From: Streptomyces chrestomyceticus JCM 4735 | GTDB taxonomy: Bacteria > Actinomycetota > Actinomycetes > Streptomycetales > Streptomycetaceae | Length of the DNA stretch: 64,000 bases | Direction of reading: 5' to 3' | Assembly: GCF_003865135.1 (NCBI RefSeq) | Contig: NZ_BHZC01000001.1 | Span: forward strand, 4,216,001 to 4,280,000 | Part shown: positions 1 through 7,099 of the stretch, piece after piece | How the letters are laid out: each line of letters opens with the position of its first letter | Numbering within the stretch: position 1 is the stretch's first letter | The notes under the pieces: model-generated | Database searches by the model: none | What the model was told of the DNA's origin: nothing | What the model saw: the letters and a program-made list of their open reading frames with translations, nothing else | Made by a program: the position numbers and the translations under genes

Positions 1-585
1 GGGGTCCAGGCCGACGGTCGGTTCGTCGAGAACGAGGAGTTCCGGGGCGCCGAGGAGGGCGACGGCCAGGGAGACGCGGCTGCGCTGCCCGCCGGAGAGG
101 TGGCCGGCCAGGTCGTCGGCGTGCCGGGCGAGGTCGACCTCCTCGACGGCGCGGCGCACGCTTTCCCGGCGCTCGGCGCGGGCGGCGCGGCCGGGGCGCA
201 GCACCGCGGCGAAGTAGTCGAGATTCTGGCGGACGGTGAGGTCGTCGTAGATCGCGGGTGACTGGGTGACGTAGCCGATGCGGGGGCGCAGGCGGGCGTG
301 GCCGGCGGGGTGGCCGAGGACGTCGAGGGTGCCGGTCACCTTGGCCTGGGTGCCGACGACGGCGCGCATCAGGGTGGACTTGCCGCAGCCGGACGGGCCG
401 AGGAGGCCGGTGACCCGGCCGGGCGGGACGTCGAAGTCGAGGTGGTCCAGGACGGTGCGGTGGCCGCGTACGACCGTGAGGGCGCGGGCCCGGACGGCGG
501 CGGCTGTCCCGGCTGCGGTGGTCCCTGCGGGAGCGGTCCGGGTGGTCGGGGTCGGGGCAGGGCGGCCGCGACCGTAATTCATCAT
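1..585 (-). CDS. ABC transporter ATP-binding protein (partial, 3' end outside window)
   Basis: Minus-strand reading from ATG at 585 gives about 195 residues and runs off the window edge. It has an ABC ATPase core: Walker A GPSGCGKST near residues 62-70, a Q-loop region (YVTQSP), the signature LSGGQR and a Walker B/D-loop segment VLDEPTVGLDP ending at the edge. The first 35 residues are a low-complexity Ala/Thr/Pro stretch that is unlikely to be structured. By family knowledge this is the nucleotide-binding subunit of an ABC-2 or drug-efflux type exporter; the permease should lie beyond the left edge. Two adjacent ATG codons (585 and 582) are both possible starts and no good ribosome binding site is visible. 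Confidence 0.85.
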   Translation of the reverse strand, partial: MMNYGRGRPAPTPTTRTAPAGTTAAGTAAAVRARALTVVRGHRTVLDHLDFDVPPGRVTGLLGPSGCGKSTLMRAVVGTQAKVTGTLDVLGHPAGHARLRPRIGYVTQSPAIYDDLTVRQNLDYFAAVLRPGRAARAERRESVRRAVEEVDLARHADDLAGHLSGGQRSRVSLAVALLGAPELLVLDEPTVGLDP

Positions 586-785
586 GCGGTGAATATTGCG
601 CCCACGGCACGGCGCGTCAAGGGGCGAGGCGCACCCCGGCGGCCGCCGGAGTGCACGGAATCGACCATTCCTGTTCGATAACGCAGCGTTTACATGACGG
701 TTACACAGTGACTCGATCGAAGTCGCACCGCTTTGGACACACTGAAGGTGAGTGTCCAGCCAGCCGGAGGAGGGGGGCCGACGCC

Positions 786-1175
786 ATGCGCCGCGTGCTG
801 CTGTTCCTCTTGGCGGCACTGCTGGCGTTCCCGGTCGGCTCGGGGATTGCGTACGGGCGGGCGGCCGGCGCCGGGGCCTGGGCCGGCGGCAGGGCGGGGA
901 CGCAGACCGTCGGCCTGGCCGCACCGTACGCATATACGTACGAGGACGGCGGCCCGGCGGAATCCGCGGGCGAACGCTGCCCCACCGGCCGCGCCGCGCG
1001 GTCCGCGACCGGCATACCGGCCTTCCACCCCGGCGACCAGGGCAGGGGCGCGAACGACCCCACGGTCCCGCCGGCCACCGGACCGGACCCGGCACTCCCG
1101 GTCACCGGTCGTGACGCCGCATCTCTGACGCGTTCGGGGCAGTTGCCCATCAGTTATCGCGTGTTCCGTTGCTGA
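786..1175 (+). CDS. small secreted protein of unknown function
   Basis: 129 residues from ATG 786, preceded by a strong purine-rich site (GGAGGAGGGGGG around 766-777). The N-terminus MRRVLLFLLAALLAFPVGSG is a typical Sec signal peptide (Arg pair, Leu/Ala-rich core). The rest is rich in Gly, Ala, Pro and Thr without recognisable domain; two cysteines (in GERCPTG and the very last residue) could form a disulphide. It is divergent from the ABC ATPase gene, separated by about 200 bp that must hold both promoters. The longer in-frame reading from 651 has no ribosome binding site and was not used. Function unknown. Confidence 0.55.
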   Translation: MRRVLLFLLAALLAFPVGSGIAYGRAAGAGAWAGGRAGTQTVGLAAPYAYTYEDGGPAESAGERCPTGRAARSATGIPAFHPGDQGRGANDPTVPPATGPDPALPVTGRDAASLTRSGQLPISYRVFRC

Positions 1176-1187
1176 GCGAGGGCTGAC

Positions 1188-1280
1188 GTTCGGCGATCGG
1201 TGATCGAAAATCCGTGTTCGGTGATCACTGATCGGCCTTCAGCGCTCGGTGTTCGGTAATCGGATATCGGTAATCGGTTG
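1188..1280. repeat. imperfect direct repeats GTTCGG(Y)RATC between two genes
   Basis: GTTCGG starts at 1188, 1216 and 1251, each followed by variants of CGATC/TGATC/TAATC, and the block ends with ATCGGATATCGGTAATCGG. Many overlapping short dyads (GATCGGTGATC, GATCACTGATC) result. The block fills the gap between the secreted protein and the SulP transporter and is not coding in a plausible frame. It may be a regulator-binding array or a decaying microsatellite-like repeat. Confidence 0.6.
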
Positions 1281-1437
1281 AACGGCGTCGGCAGTCGTAT
1301 CCCTGCACCCGTGCGCCCTGACGCACGCCTCTGAGCCCGGCTACGCCCGGACATTTCACCGCTCCGTCCTCTCCACTCTCCCCGCCCGGCGCACATCCGC
1401 GCCGTGCGGTCCGTCGCAACGCCCTGGAGGCACCCTC

Positions 1438-2958
1438 ATGCAGAAGTCCCTTTCCAAAACATCGGACATACGCGCGGATTTCACCGCTTCCCTCGTCGTC
1501 TTCCTGGTCGCCGTGCCGCTGTGCGTCGGCGTGGCCGTCGCCTCCGGCGTCCCGGCCGAGCTCGGGCTCGTCACCGGCATCGTCGGCGGTCTGCTCACCG
1601 GCTTGCTGCCGGGCAGCAGTCTCCAGGTCAGCGGGCCGGCCGCCGGACTGACCGTCCTCGTGTACGAGGCGGTCCAGGAGTTCGGGCTGAGCGCGCTCGG
1701 TGCGCTGGTGCTGGCGGCCGGTGTGCTGCAACTGGCCATGGGGGCGCTGCGGCTGGGGCGCTGGTTCCGGGCGATCTCCGTGGCCGTCGTCCAGGGCATG
1801 CTGGCGGGCATCGGACTCGTCCTGATCGCCGGGCAGGTGTACGCGCTCACCGACGCCCGGCCGCCGGGTACCGGGCTCGCCAATCTCGGCGGGCTGCCGG
1901 AGCTGGCGTCCGACACGATCTGGTCGGACCAGGCGCTCACGGCCTTGGCGGTCGGTGTCGGCAGCATCGCCGTACTGGTGCTGTGGCCCCGGTGGAAGCG
2001 CGCGGCGCGCGTGCTGCCGGCGCCGCTCGCGGCCGTGGCGCTGGCCACCGTCACCGTCGCCGTCCTAGGTCTGCCGGTGGCCCGGGTGGAGGTCACGGGG
2101 TTGCTGTCGGCCGTCCAGCCGCCGGGCGGGGCGGACTTCGGGCAGTTGGCGGGGGTCGGCGCGGTCGGCACCGTGCTCGCGTTCGCGCTGATCGCGTCGG
2201 CCGAGTCGCTGTTCAGCGCGGCCGCTGTGGACCGGCTGCACGACGGACCGCGTACGGACTACGACAAGGAGCTGATGGCGCAGGGGGCGGGCAACGCGGT
2301 GTGCGGGCTGCTCGGCGCGCTGCCGATGACCGCGGTGATCGTGCGCAGCGCCGCGAATGTGCGGGCGGGGGCCCGTACGAAGGCGTCGCGGGTGCTGCAC
2401 GGCGCGTGGCTGCTGCTGTTCGCGGCGGCGTTCCCGGCGGCGCTGGATGTCGTGCCGCTGGCGGCGCTGGCGGGGGTGCTCGTGCACGCGGGCGGCAAGC
2501 TCATTCCCGTACGGGACATGGTGCCGTTGTGGCGTGAGCATCGGGGGGAAGCCGTGGTGCTTATGGGGACGGCGGTGGCGATCGTGATCACCAACATGTT
2601 CGAGGGGGTGCTCATCGGGTTGCTGATGGCGGTCGCGAAGTCCGCGTGGGAGACCTCGCACGCGCATCTGGAGGTGTCGGACCTGGAGGACGGCGGGTCC
2701 GGGGCCGGGCCCGTTCGCGTACGCGCACTGGGAAACGCCACCTTTCTGCGACTGCCCAGGCTGCTGGACCAGTTGGAGGCGTTGCCGCCCGACCGTGACG
2801 TGATCCTGGACCTCTCCGGGCTGCGGCATCTCGACCGCGCCTGTGCGGCGGCGCTGGGCAACTGGGCGGAGCGGCGGCGGCCGGCCGGACTCGATCCGAT
2901 CGCCGCCACCGCCACCCCTGCTCCTGCCTCCACCCCCACTCCTCCATTCAAGACATAA
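1438..2958 (+). CDS. SulP family inorganic anion transporter
   Basis: 506 residues, ATG with GGAGG nine bases upstream. The N-terminal part (about 1-415) is strongly hydrophobic with 10 or more membrane segments and SulP-like features such as DFTASLVVFLVAVPLCVGVA and LQVSGPAAGLTVLVYE near residues 60-76. The C-terminal 425-485 looks like a short STAS domain (VRVRALGNATFL, DVILDLSGLRHLD). Members transport sulfate, bicarbonate or other anions at the cytoplasmic membrane. Many actinobacterial relatives carry a fused carbonic anhydrase; this one does not and ends in a Pro/Thr/Ala-rich tail. Substrate cannot be read from sequence; bicarbonate is as likely as sulfate. Confidence 0.9.
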   Translation: MQKSLSKTSDIRADFTASLVVFLVAVPLCVGVAVASGVPAELGLVTGIVGGLLTGLLPGSSLQVSGPAAGLTVLVYEAVQEFGLSALGALVLAAGVLQLAMGALRLGRWFRAISVAVVQGMLAGIGLVLIAGQVYALTDARPPGTGLANLGGLPELASDTIWSDQALTALAVGVGSIAVLVLWPRWKRAARVLPAPLAAVALATVTVAVLGLPVARVEVTGLLSAVQPPGGADFGQLAGVGAVGTVLAFALIASAESLFSAAAVDRLHDGPRTDYDKELMAQGAGNAVCGLLGALPMTAVIVRSAANVRAGARTKASRVLHGAWLLLFAAAFPAALDVVPLAALAGVLVHAGGKLIPVRDMVPLWREHRGEAVVLMGTAVAIVITNMFEGVLIGLLMAVAKSAWETSHAHLEVSDLEDGGSGAGPVRVRALGNATFLRLPRLLDQLEALPPDRDVILDLSGLRHLDRACAAALGNWAERRRPAGLDPIAATATPAPASTPTPPFKT

Positions 2959-3013
2959 GGGGCGATAAGCGCCATTAAACGGAAGGGAGCGGCGTTGCGG
3001 GGCCAAAGGGCCG

Positions 3014-3051
3014 TAGGGTCGGGGAGCTTGATCCACCGTCCTACGACCCTA
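3014..3051. promoter_or_regulatory. inverted repeat in the promoter of the M1 peptidase gene
   Basis: TAGGGTCG (3014-3021) and CGACCCTA (3044-3051) form perfect 8-bp arms 22 bp apart, ending 8 bp before the GTG start at 3060. The second arm overlaps the ribosome binding site (AGGAG). It could be an operator or a structure that masks the site. Confidence 0.4.
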
Positions 3052-3059
3052 GGAGCCCC

Positions 3060-4478
3060 GTGATCCGCCGGCCTCTCCGCTCCTGCGGTGCGACCGCCGC
3101 GCTCTCCGTCGCCCTGCTGCTGTCCTCCTGCACGAGCGCGACGCGGCTGGACGGCACGCAGGGCGCGGGCAGTGTGCACGACCCGCTCTTCCCCGCCCTC
3201 GGCAACGGCGGGTACCAGGTCGGGCACTACGGTCTCGCCCTCGACTACGACGTACGCGGCGGCACGCTGGACGCCACCGCCGACATCAGCGCCACCGCGC
3301 AGGCCGACCTCGCCTCCTTCCAACTGGACCTCCAGGGGATGAAGGTGCACGGCGTGCGGGTGGACGGCGAGAGCGCCGAGTTCTCCCGCAAGGGCCACAA
3401 GCTGACGGTCCGCCCGCCCGCGACGGTCAAGAAGGGCGCCACGTTCCGTACGACGGTCGAGTACGACGGCGCGCCCGAGGAGATGACGGACGCGGACGGC
3501 TCGACCGAGGGCTGGGTCCGTACGGAGGACGGGGCGTTCGTCGCGGGGCAGCCGGCCGGGTCCATGACGTGGTTCCCCGGCAACAACCACCCGGGCGACA
3601 AGGCCGCGTACGACTTCAAGATCACCGTGCCGGACGGGTACACCGCCGTCGCCAACGGCGAGCTGCGCGGCCGGAAGAGCGCCGAGGGCCGGACCACCTT
3701 CGAGTGGCACAGCGCCGAGCCGATGGCCTCCTACCTCGCCACCGCGACGATCGGGAAGTTCACCGTCGCGGAGTCCCGCACGAAGAGCGGACTGCCCGTC
3801 TACACGGCCGTGGACCCGGCGGAGGCCAAGGAGAGCGCCGGGCCGCTGGGCAAGCTGGACGAGATCCTCGACTGGTCGGTGAAACGGTTCGGCCCGTATC
3901 CGTTCTCCTCCGCCGGGGCGATCGTGGACCACACGCCCGAGCGGGTCGACTGGGGCGCGCTGGAGACCCAGACCAAGCCGGTCTACGCCGGGGCGCCGGA
4001 CGAGGGAACGGTCGTGCACGAGACCGCGCACCAGTGGTTCGGCGACTCGGTGACGCCGAAGACGTGGAAGGACATCTGGCTCAACGAGGGATTCGCGCAG
4101 TACGCCGAGTGGCTGTGGGAGGAGGACAAGGGCGGCCGTACCGCGCAGCAGCAGTTCGACGAGCTGTACAAGACCGCCGAGGACGACGAGGACGACGAGA
4201 ACATCTGGGCCTTCCCGCCCGGCGACCCGGGCACCGCGGAGAACGTGACCGGCCAGCCCGTCTACAAGCGCGGCGCCATGGTCCTCCAGCAACTCCGGAA
4301 GGCCGTCGGCGACCAGGACTTCTTCGCGATCCTCAAGGACTGGCCCGCCGAACACCGCCACGGCAACGCCGACACCCAGCAGTTCATCGACTTCTGCCAG
4401 GACCGTACGAAGGTCGATCTGACCGACCTGTTCGACGACTGGCTGTACGGGGACGGGAAGCCGGACTGGGAGTACTGA
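3060..4478 (+). CDS. M1 family zinc metallopeptidase, lipoprotein
   Basis: 472 residues from GTG 3060 (AGGAG upstream). The N-terminus has a lipoprotein signal peptide with lipobox LSSC (Cys24). Residues about 50-240 match the beta-sandwich domain of aminopeptidase N-like proteins. The gluzincin zinc site is intact: HETAH at 320-324 and the third ligand Glu in NEGFAQY at 343, the exact HEXXH-18-E spacing of M1 enzymes. The C-terminal domain of full-length aminopeptidase N is largely missing, so it is a short secreted form typical of actinobacteria. Expected role: extracellular, membrane-anchored removal of N-terminal residues from peptides. Substrate unknown. Confidence 0.92.
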   Translation: MIRRPLRSCGATAALSVALLLSSCTSATRLDGTQGAGSVHDPLFPALGNGGYQVGHYGLALDYDVRGGTLDATADISATAQADLASFQLDLQGMKVHGVRVDGESAEFSRKGHKLTVRPPATVKKGATFRTTVEYDGAPEEMTDADGSTEGWVRTEDGAFVAGQPAGSMTWFPGNNHPGDKAAYDFKITVPDGYTAVANGELRGRKSAEGRTTFEWHSAEPMASYLATATIGKFTVAESRTKSGLPVYTAVDPAEAKESAGPLGKLDEILDWSVKRFGPYPFSSAGAIVDHTPERVDWGALETQTKPVYAGAPDEGTVVHETAHQWFGDSVTPKTWKDIWLNEGFAQYAEWLWEEDKGGRTAQQQFDELYKTAEDDEDDENIWAFPPGDPGTAENVTGQPVYKRGAMVLQQLRKAVGDQDFFAILKDWPAEHRHGNADTQQFIDFCQDRTKVDLTDLFDDWLYGDGKPDWEY

Positions 4479-4523
4479 GGGAGGGGCGGCCCGGTCGGCA
4501 TCACCTCACCGCCCCACCGCCTC

Positions 4524-4540
4524 ATTACCTCGGAAGTAAT
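4524..4540. promoter_or_regulatory. palindrome ATTACCTCGGAAGTAAT, candidate operator
   Basis: A 17-bp near-perfect AT-rich dyad (ATTAC-T .. A-GTAAT) stands out from its GC-rich surroundings, 35 bp before the SnoaL-like gene. The form resembles operators of HxlR/MarR-type regulators, but no regulator gene is adjacent, so the binding protein is unknown. Confidence 0.5.
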
Positions 4541-4575
4541 CGACGGTGGCCGGGGCGGCCCGCATCATCATCGGC

Positions 4576-5070
4576 ATGACCAGCACTGATGCCCACGTCG
4601 CCACCGTCGCCACCGCCGAAGCCCCTGACGCCTCCGAAGCTCCTGACACCGCCGGAGCCCTTGACACCGCCGCAGTCGTCGACACCTATCTCGCCACGGT
4701 CGCGGACCCTGCGGCCACTCCCGAGCGCATCGCCGCGCACTACGGGGAGCGGGTCGACTGGATGTGTGCCGACAACCCGGCGGTGCCGTGGCTGCGGCCG
4801 CGCGCGACGCGGGACGACGTCGCGGCGCACTGGCGCGAGCTGCGCAAGCACACCGTCGCGGGCGCGGGCGGCGCGTCGGTCGACGCGCTGGTGATCTCGG
4901 GGCCGGAGGCCGTGCTGACCGGGCAGCTCTGGGGGACGGTGCGGGCCACCGGCAAGTCCTTCCGGTCGCCGTTCGCACTGCGGTTCACCGTCGAGGGCGG
5001 CGAGATCGTACGGCACCACGTCTACGAAGACAGCCTGGCGATCGCCGCGGCCTGCACGCCCGGGGAGTGA
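4576..5070 (+). CDS. SnoaL-like / NTF2-fold protein
   Basis: 164 residues from ATG 4576 (an in-frame GTG at 4546 is an alternative). Residues 1-40 are an Ala/Pro/Asp-rich repeat encoded by an 18-bp tandem unit. The remainder (VVDTYLATVADPAATPERIAAHYGERVDW... through ...VEGGEIVRHHVYEDSLAIAAAC) has the length and pattern of the NTF2/SnoaL cone fold: a helix pair, then strands ending in a typical 'gGEIvrhhvYeD' edge. Such proteins are small-molecule isomerases, hydrolases or ligand binders. Stand-alone, with a palindromic operator upstream. Specific activity unknown. Confidence 0.65.
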   Translation: MTSTDAHVATVATAEAPDASEAPDTAGALDTAAVVDTYLATVADPAATPERIAAHYGERVDWMCADNPAVPWLRPRATRDDVAAHWRELRKHTVAGAGGASVDALVISGPEAVLTGQLWGTVRATGKSFRSPFALRFTVEGGEIVRHHVYEDSLAIAAACTPGE

Positions 5071-5114
5071 GGCGGTCGCGGTCGCGGCCCCGGACGTGAA
5101 TCGCCGGGCGGTCG

Positions 5115-5642
5115 TTACCCGCGCTTCTTCTTCGCCTTCGGCGCCTTCTTCGCCGCCGGGTTGCCCGTGCGGGCGTTCCGGCGGCGTTCGTAGCGTTCGC
5201 GTTCCGCCTCGTACTCGGCGCGCCGTACCCCTTCCCCCGGTGCCTCGACGAGGCTGCGGCAGAAGTAGGCGAGCAGCGAGCCGATGAAACCGATGAGCAG
5301 CAGGCTCTGTGCGGAGCGGTCGGCCGGGCGGTCGGGGGCCGGGTCGGTGGCGGGGCGGGTCAGGCGTTCCCAGGTGCGGCGGAAGGCGACCGCGCTGCAG
5401 ATCGCGAAGCAGGCCACGATCAGGACGTTGAGGAGCGAGCCGACCTGGGCGATCTCCAGGCCCTGGAAGGCGAAGCGCAGCACCACCGCGCCGGCCGCGG
5501 CGAGCGCCAGGGAGCCGATCGCGACGCCGGCCCGGCGCAGGCCGTAGCCACCGTCGTGGTGCACCCAGGTCGTCCCGAAGAAGCGGATCTCGGCCGGCTC
5601 GGGGCCGGGCCGGTCCGGGGCGGGCCGTGTCTCGTCGCTCAT
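5115..5642 (-). CDS. conserved membrane protein with Lys-rich C-terminal tail
   Basis: 175 residues from ATG 5642. An N-terminal polar segment (EIRFFGTTWVHHDGGYGLRRAG) precedes hydrophobic stretches around 48-68, 75-100 and 122-145, so about three membrane helices. The tail is highly charged (AEYEAERERYERRRNARTG) and ends in KKAPKAKKKRG. The tail should face the cytoplasm and could bind nucleic acid or acidic lipid. No family with known function is recognised. Divergent from the lipoprotein gene at 5723 with only 80 bp between. Confidence 0.65.
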   Translation of the reverse strand: MSDETRPAPDRPGPEPAEIRFFGTTWVHHDGGYGLRRAGVAIGSLALAAAGAVVLRFAFQGLEIAQVGSLLNVLIVACFAICSAVAFRRTWERLTRPATDPAPDRPADRSAQSLLLIGFIGSLLAYFCRSLVEAPGEGVRRAEYEAERERYERRRNARTGNPAAKKAPKAKKKRG

Positions 5643-5722
5643 GGGGTCGATTATCCCCGGCGGGCCGGGTGCGGAGCGGCGATAGCATCCGCCTGTACAT
5701 GCCAATCGGGGGAAGGTGCGGG

Positions 5723-6493
5723 ATGCGCGGGCGATACGGGCGACGGGGCGCGGCGAGGCATCGGGTCACGGTGATCGGGGCGCTGCCCCTGCTGGTGGTC
5801 GCCGTCGCGGGGTGTGGTGGCGCGGCGCCAGGGCCCTCGGGCGGCAGTACCGCGACCGCCGGCGGCCACCCCGCAGCCACCGGGAGCCCGACAACCACCG
5901 GCACTCCCGCAGCCACCGGGACGCCCGCGGCACCGCGTCCCCTCACCGGAGCGCAGACGGCCCGGGCGATGCTCTCGACCATCGACCTGCCGGTGGGCTG
6001 GTCGGTGGCGAAGGAGGACCTGTCACCCGCGGTGGAGAAGGACGACCACGGCGTGCAGGACCTGAAGGGGGACGCGGCGTGCGACCGGGTGGTCGCCGAC
6101 TCGTTCCGCGCCGTCCGGCCGAGCGCCGTCGTCAGCCGGACGATGGAGAACGGCATGGCCCGGCCCTCCCTGATGTTCGAGGTCAGGACGTACCCGGACG
6201 TACGGGGCGCCGGGCAGCAGCTCGAACAGGTCAGGCAGTTGCGGCGGGCGTGCGCGACGGCGACGGCGGGCCCGTACGCGGTGAGCTACGGGGTGCTGAG
6301 CGCGCCGCGGCGCGGAGACGAGTCGGTGGGCGTGCGCCTGCGGGTGGGCGGCAACCGGTTCGACGAGATCGTGATCCGGGTCGGCACCGGCGTCACCGTC
6401 GTCACGTTCCCCGGGGTCACCGGTGACGACGGCGGGCTGGTGGAGTCGGTCACCGCCCAGGCGACGGAGAAGCTTCGGCAGGCCGCCGGGTGA
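5723..6493 (+). CDS. lipoprotein of unknown function
   Basis: 256 residues from ATG 5723, with GGGGAAGG just upstream; an earlier in-frame ATG at 5699 is less well placed. Basic N-terminus, then VIGALPLLVVAVAGC gives a clear lipobox (VAGC). A Thr/Ala/Pro/Gly linker to about residue 75 leads into a globular domain with two cysteines (DAACDRV and RRACATA) probably disulphide-bonded, reminiscent of the extracellular PknH-like sensor domains. No catalytic motif is visible. Likely exported and anchored to the outer face of the membrane. Confidence 0.7.
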   Translation: MRGRYGRRGAARHRVTVIGALPLLVVAVAGCGGAAPGPSGGSTATAGGHPAATGSPTTTGTPAATGTPAAPRPLTGAQTARAMLSTIDLPVGWSVAKEDLSPAVEKDDHGVQDLKGDAACDRVVADSFRAVRPSAVVSRTMENGMARPSLMFEVRTYPDVRGAGQQLEQVRQLRRACATATAGPYAVSYGVLSAPRRGDESVGVRLRVGGNRFDEIVIRVGTGVTVVTFPGVTGDDGGLVESVTAQATEKLRQAAG

Positions 6494-6521
6494 GACGCGG
6501 TACCGGCCCCGTACGGCCCGT

Positions 6522-6926
6522 TCAGTTCGCGCAGCGCGGTGCCACGAAACCGTCGCTGCCGGTGCGGACGTAGGTGTCCGAGACATACTGGCCGGGGGCG
6601 ATGCAGTCCCAGATGTCGTTGGTGCCGTACGGGCCGCTGACCCGCTCGCCGTTGCGCTGGCAGCGGATGGCGACCCGCGCCCCGTACGGGAGCTGCCGTA
6701 CGAGAGAGCTGCGGCTGCTGGGGCCGCTGCGGACGTTGAGGCGGTAGCCCGGCGCGACCGGGTAGGTGGCCGCGGTCGCCGCCATCGCCTGGACGGCGAT
6801 GCCCTCGGCCTCGGTGACGGCCTCCGCCTCCGCGACCACCGCGGCCCCGTCCGGGACGGTGCTCGCGGACGGGTCTGCCGTGGTGCTCGCGGCGGTGCCG
6901 GCGGTGTTCTCCGGTGTGCTGGTCAT
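6522..6926 (-). CDS. SH3b domain protein
   Basis: 134 residues from ATG 6926 with GGGGGAG upstream; the longer reading to 7022 lacks a start signal. Residues 1-50 are Ala/Thr/Glu-rich. Residues about 55-134 form a bacterial SH3 domain: GYRLNVRSGPSSRSSLVRQLPYG is the standard 'lNVRsGPstss.vig.l..G' signature, followed by CQRNGERVSGPYGTNDIWDCI with a probable disulphide and a C-terminal Cys. No clear signal peptide is present although such domains usually act in the cell wall. It is divergent from the Ser/Thr kinase gene at 7100. Confidence 0.7.
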   Translation of the reverse strand: MTSTPENTAGTAASTTADPSASTVPDGAAVVAEAEAVTEAEGIAVQAMAATAATYPVAPGYRLNVRSGPSSRSSLVRQLPYGARVAIRCQRNGERVSGPYGTNDIWDCIAPGQYVSDTYVRTGSDGFVAPRCAN

Positions 6927-7051
6927 GCGGACTCCCCCGTTGGACGGTCTTCGTGTGGACGAACGGTCCGGCCGGCCCGTACGCGGGTCACGGCGGCGCC
7001 GGTTCACCGCGCACGCTAGCAAGCCTCACCTGGCCCGTACGCACCATCGAC

Positions 7052-7057
7052 TAGGCT
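7052..7057 (+). promoter_or_regulatory. candidate -10 hexamer TAGGCT for the kinase gene
   Basis: TAGGCT fits the Streptomyces TANNNT -10 consensus and lies 42 bp before the ATG at 7100. No convincing -35 element is visible. Confidence 0.3.
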
Positions 7058-7099
7058 CCGTGCGTCGCGACCGCGGCCCATGGACACGGGGGTGGGGAG

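Noticed and set aside
2259..4361. 700-codon minus-strand frame opposite the SulP and M1 peptidase genes
   Set aside because: Low-complexity shadow frame; the plus strand carries recognisable domains and ribosome binding sites.
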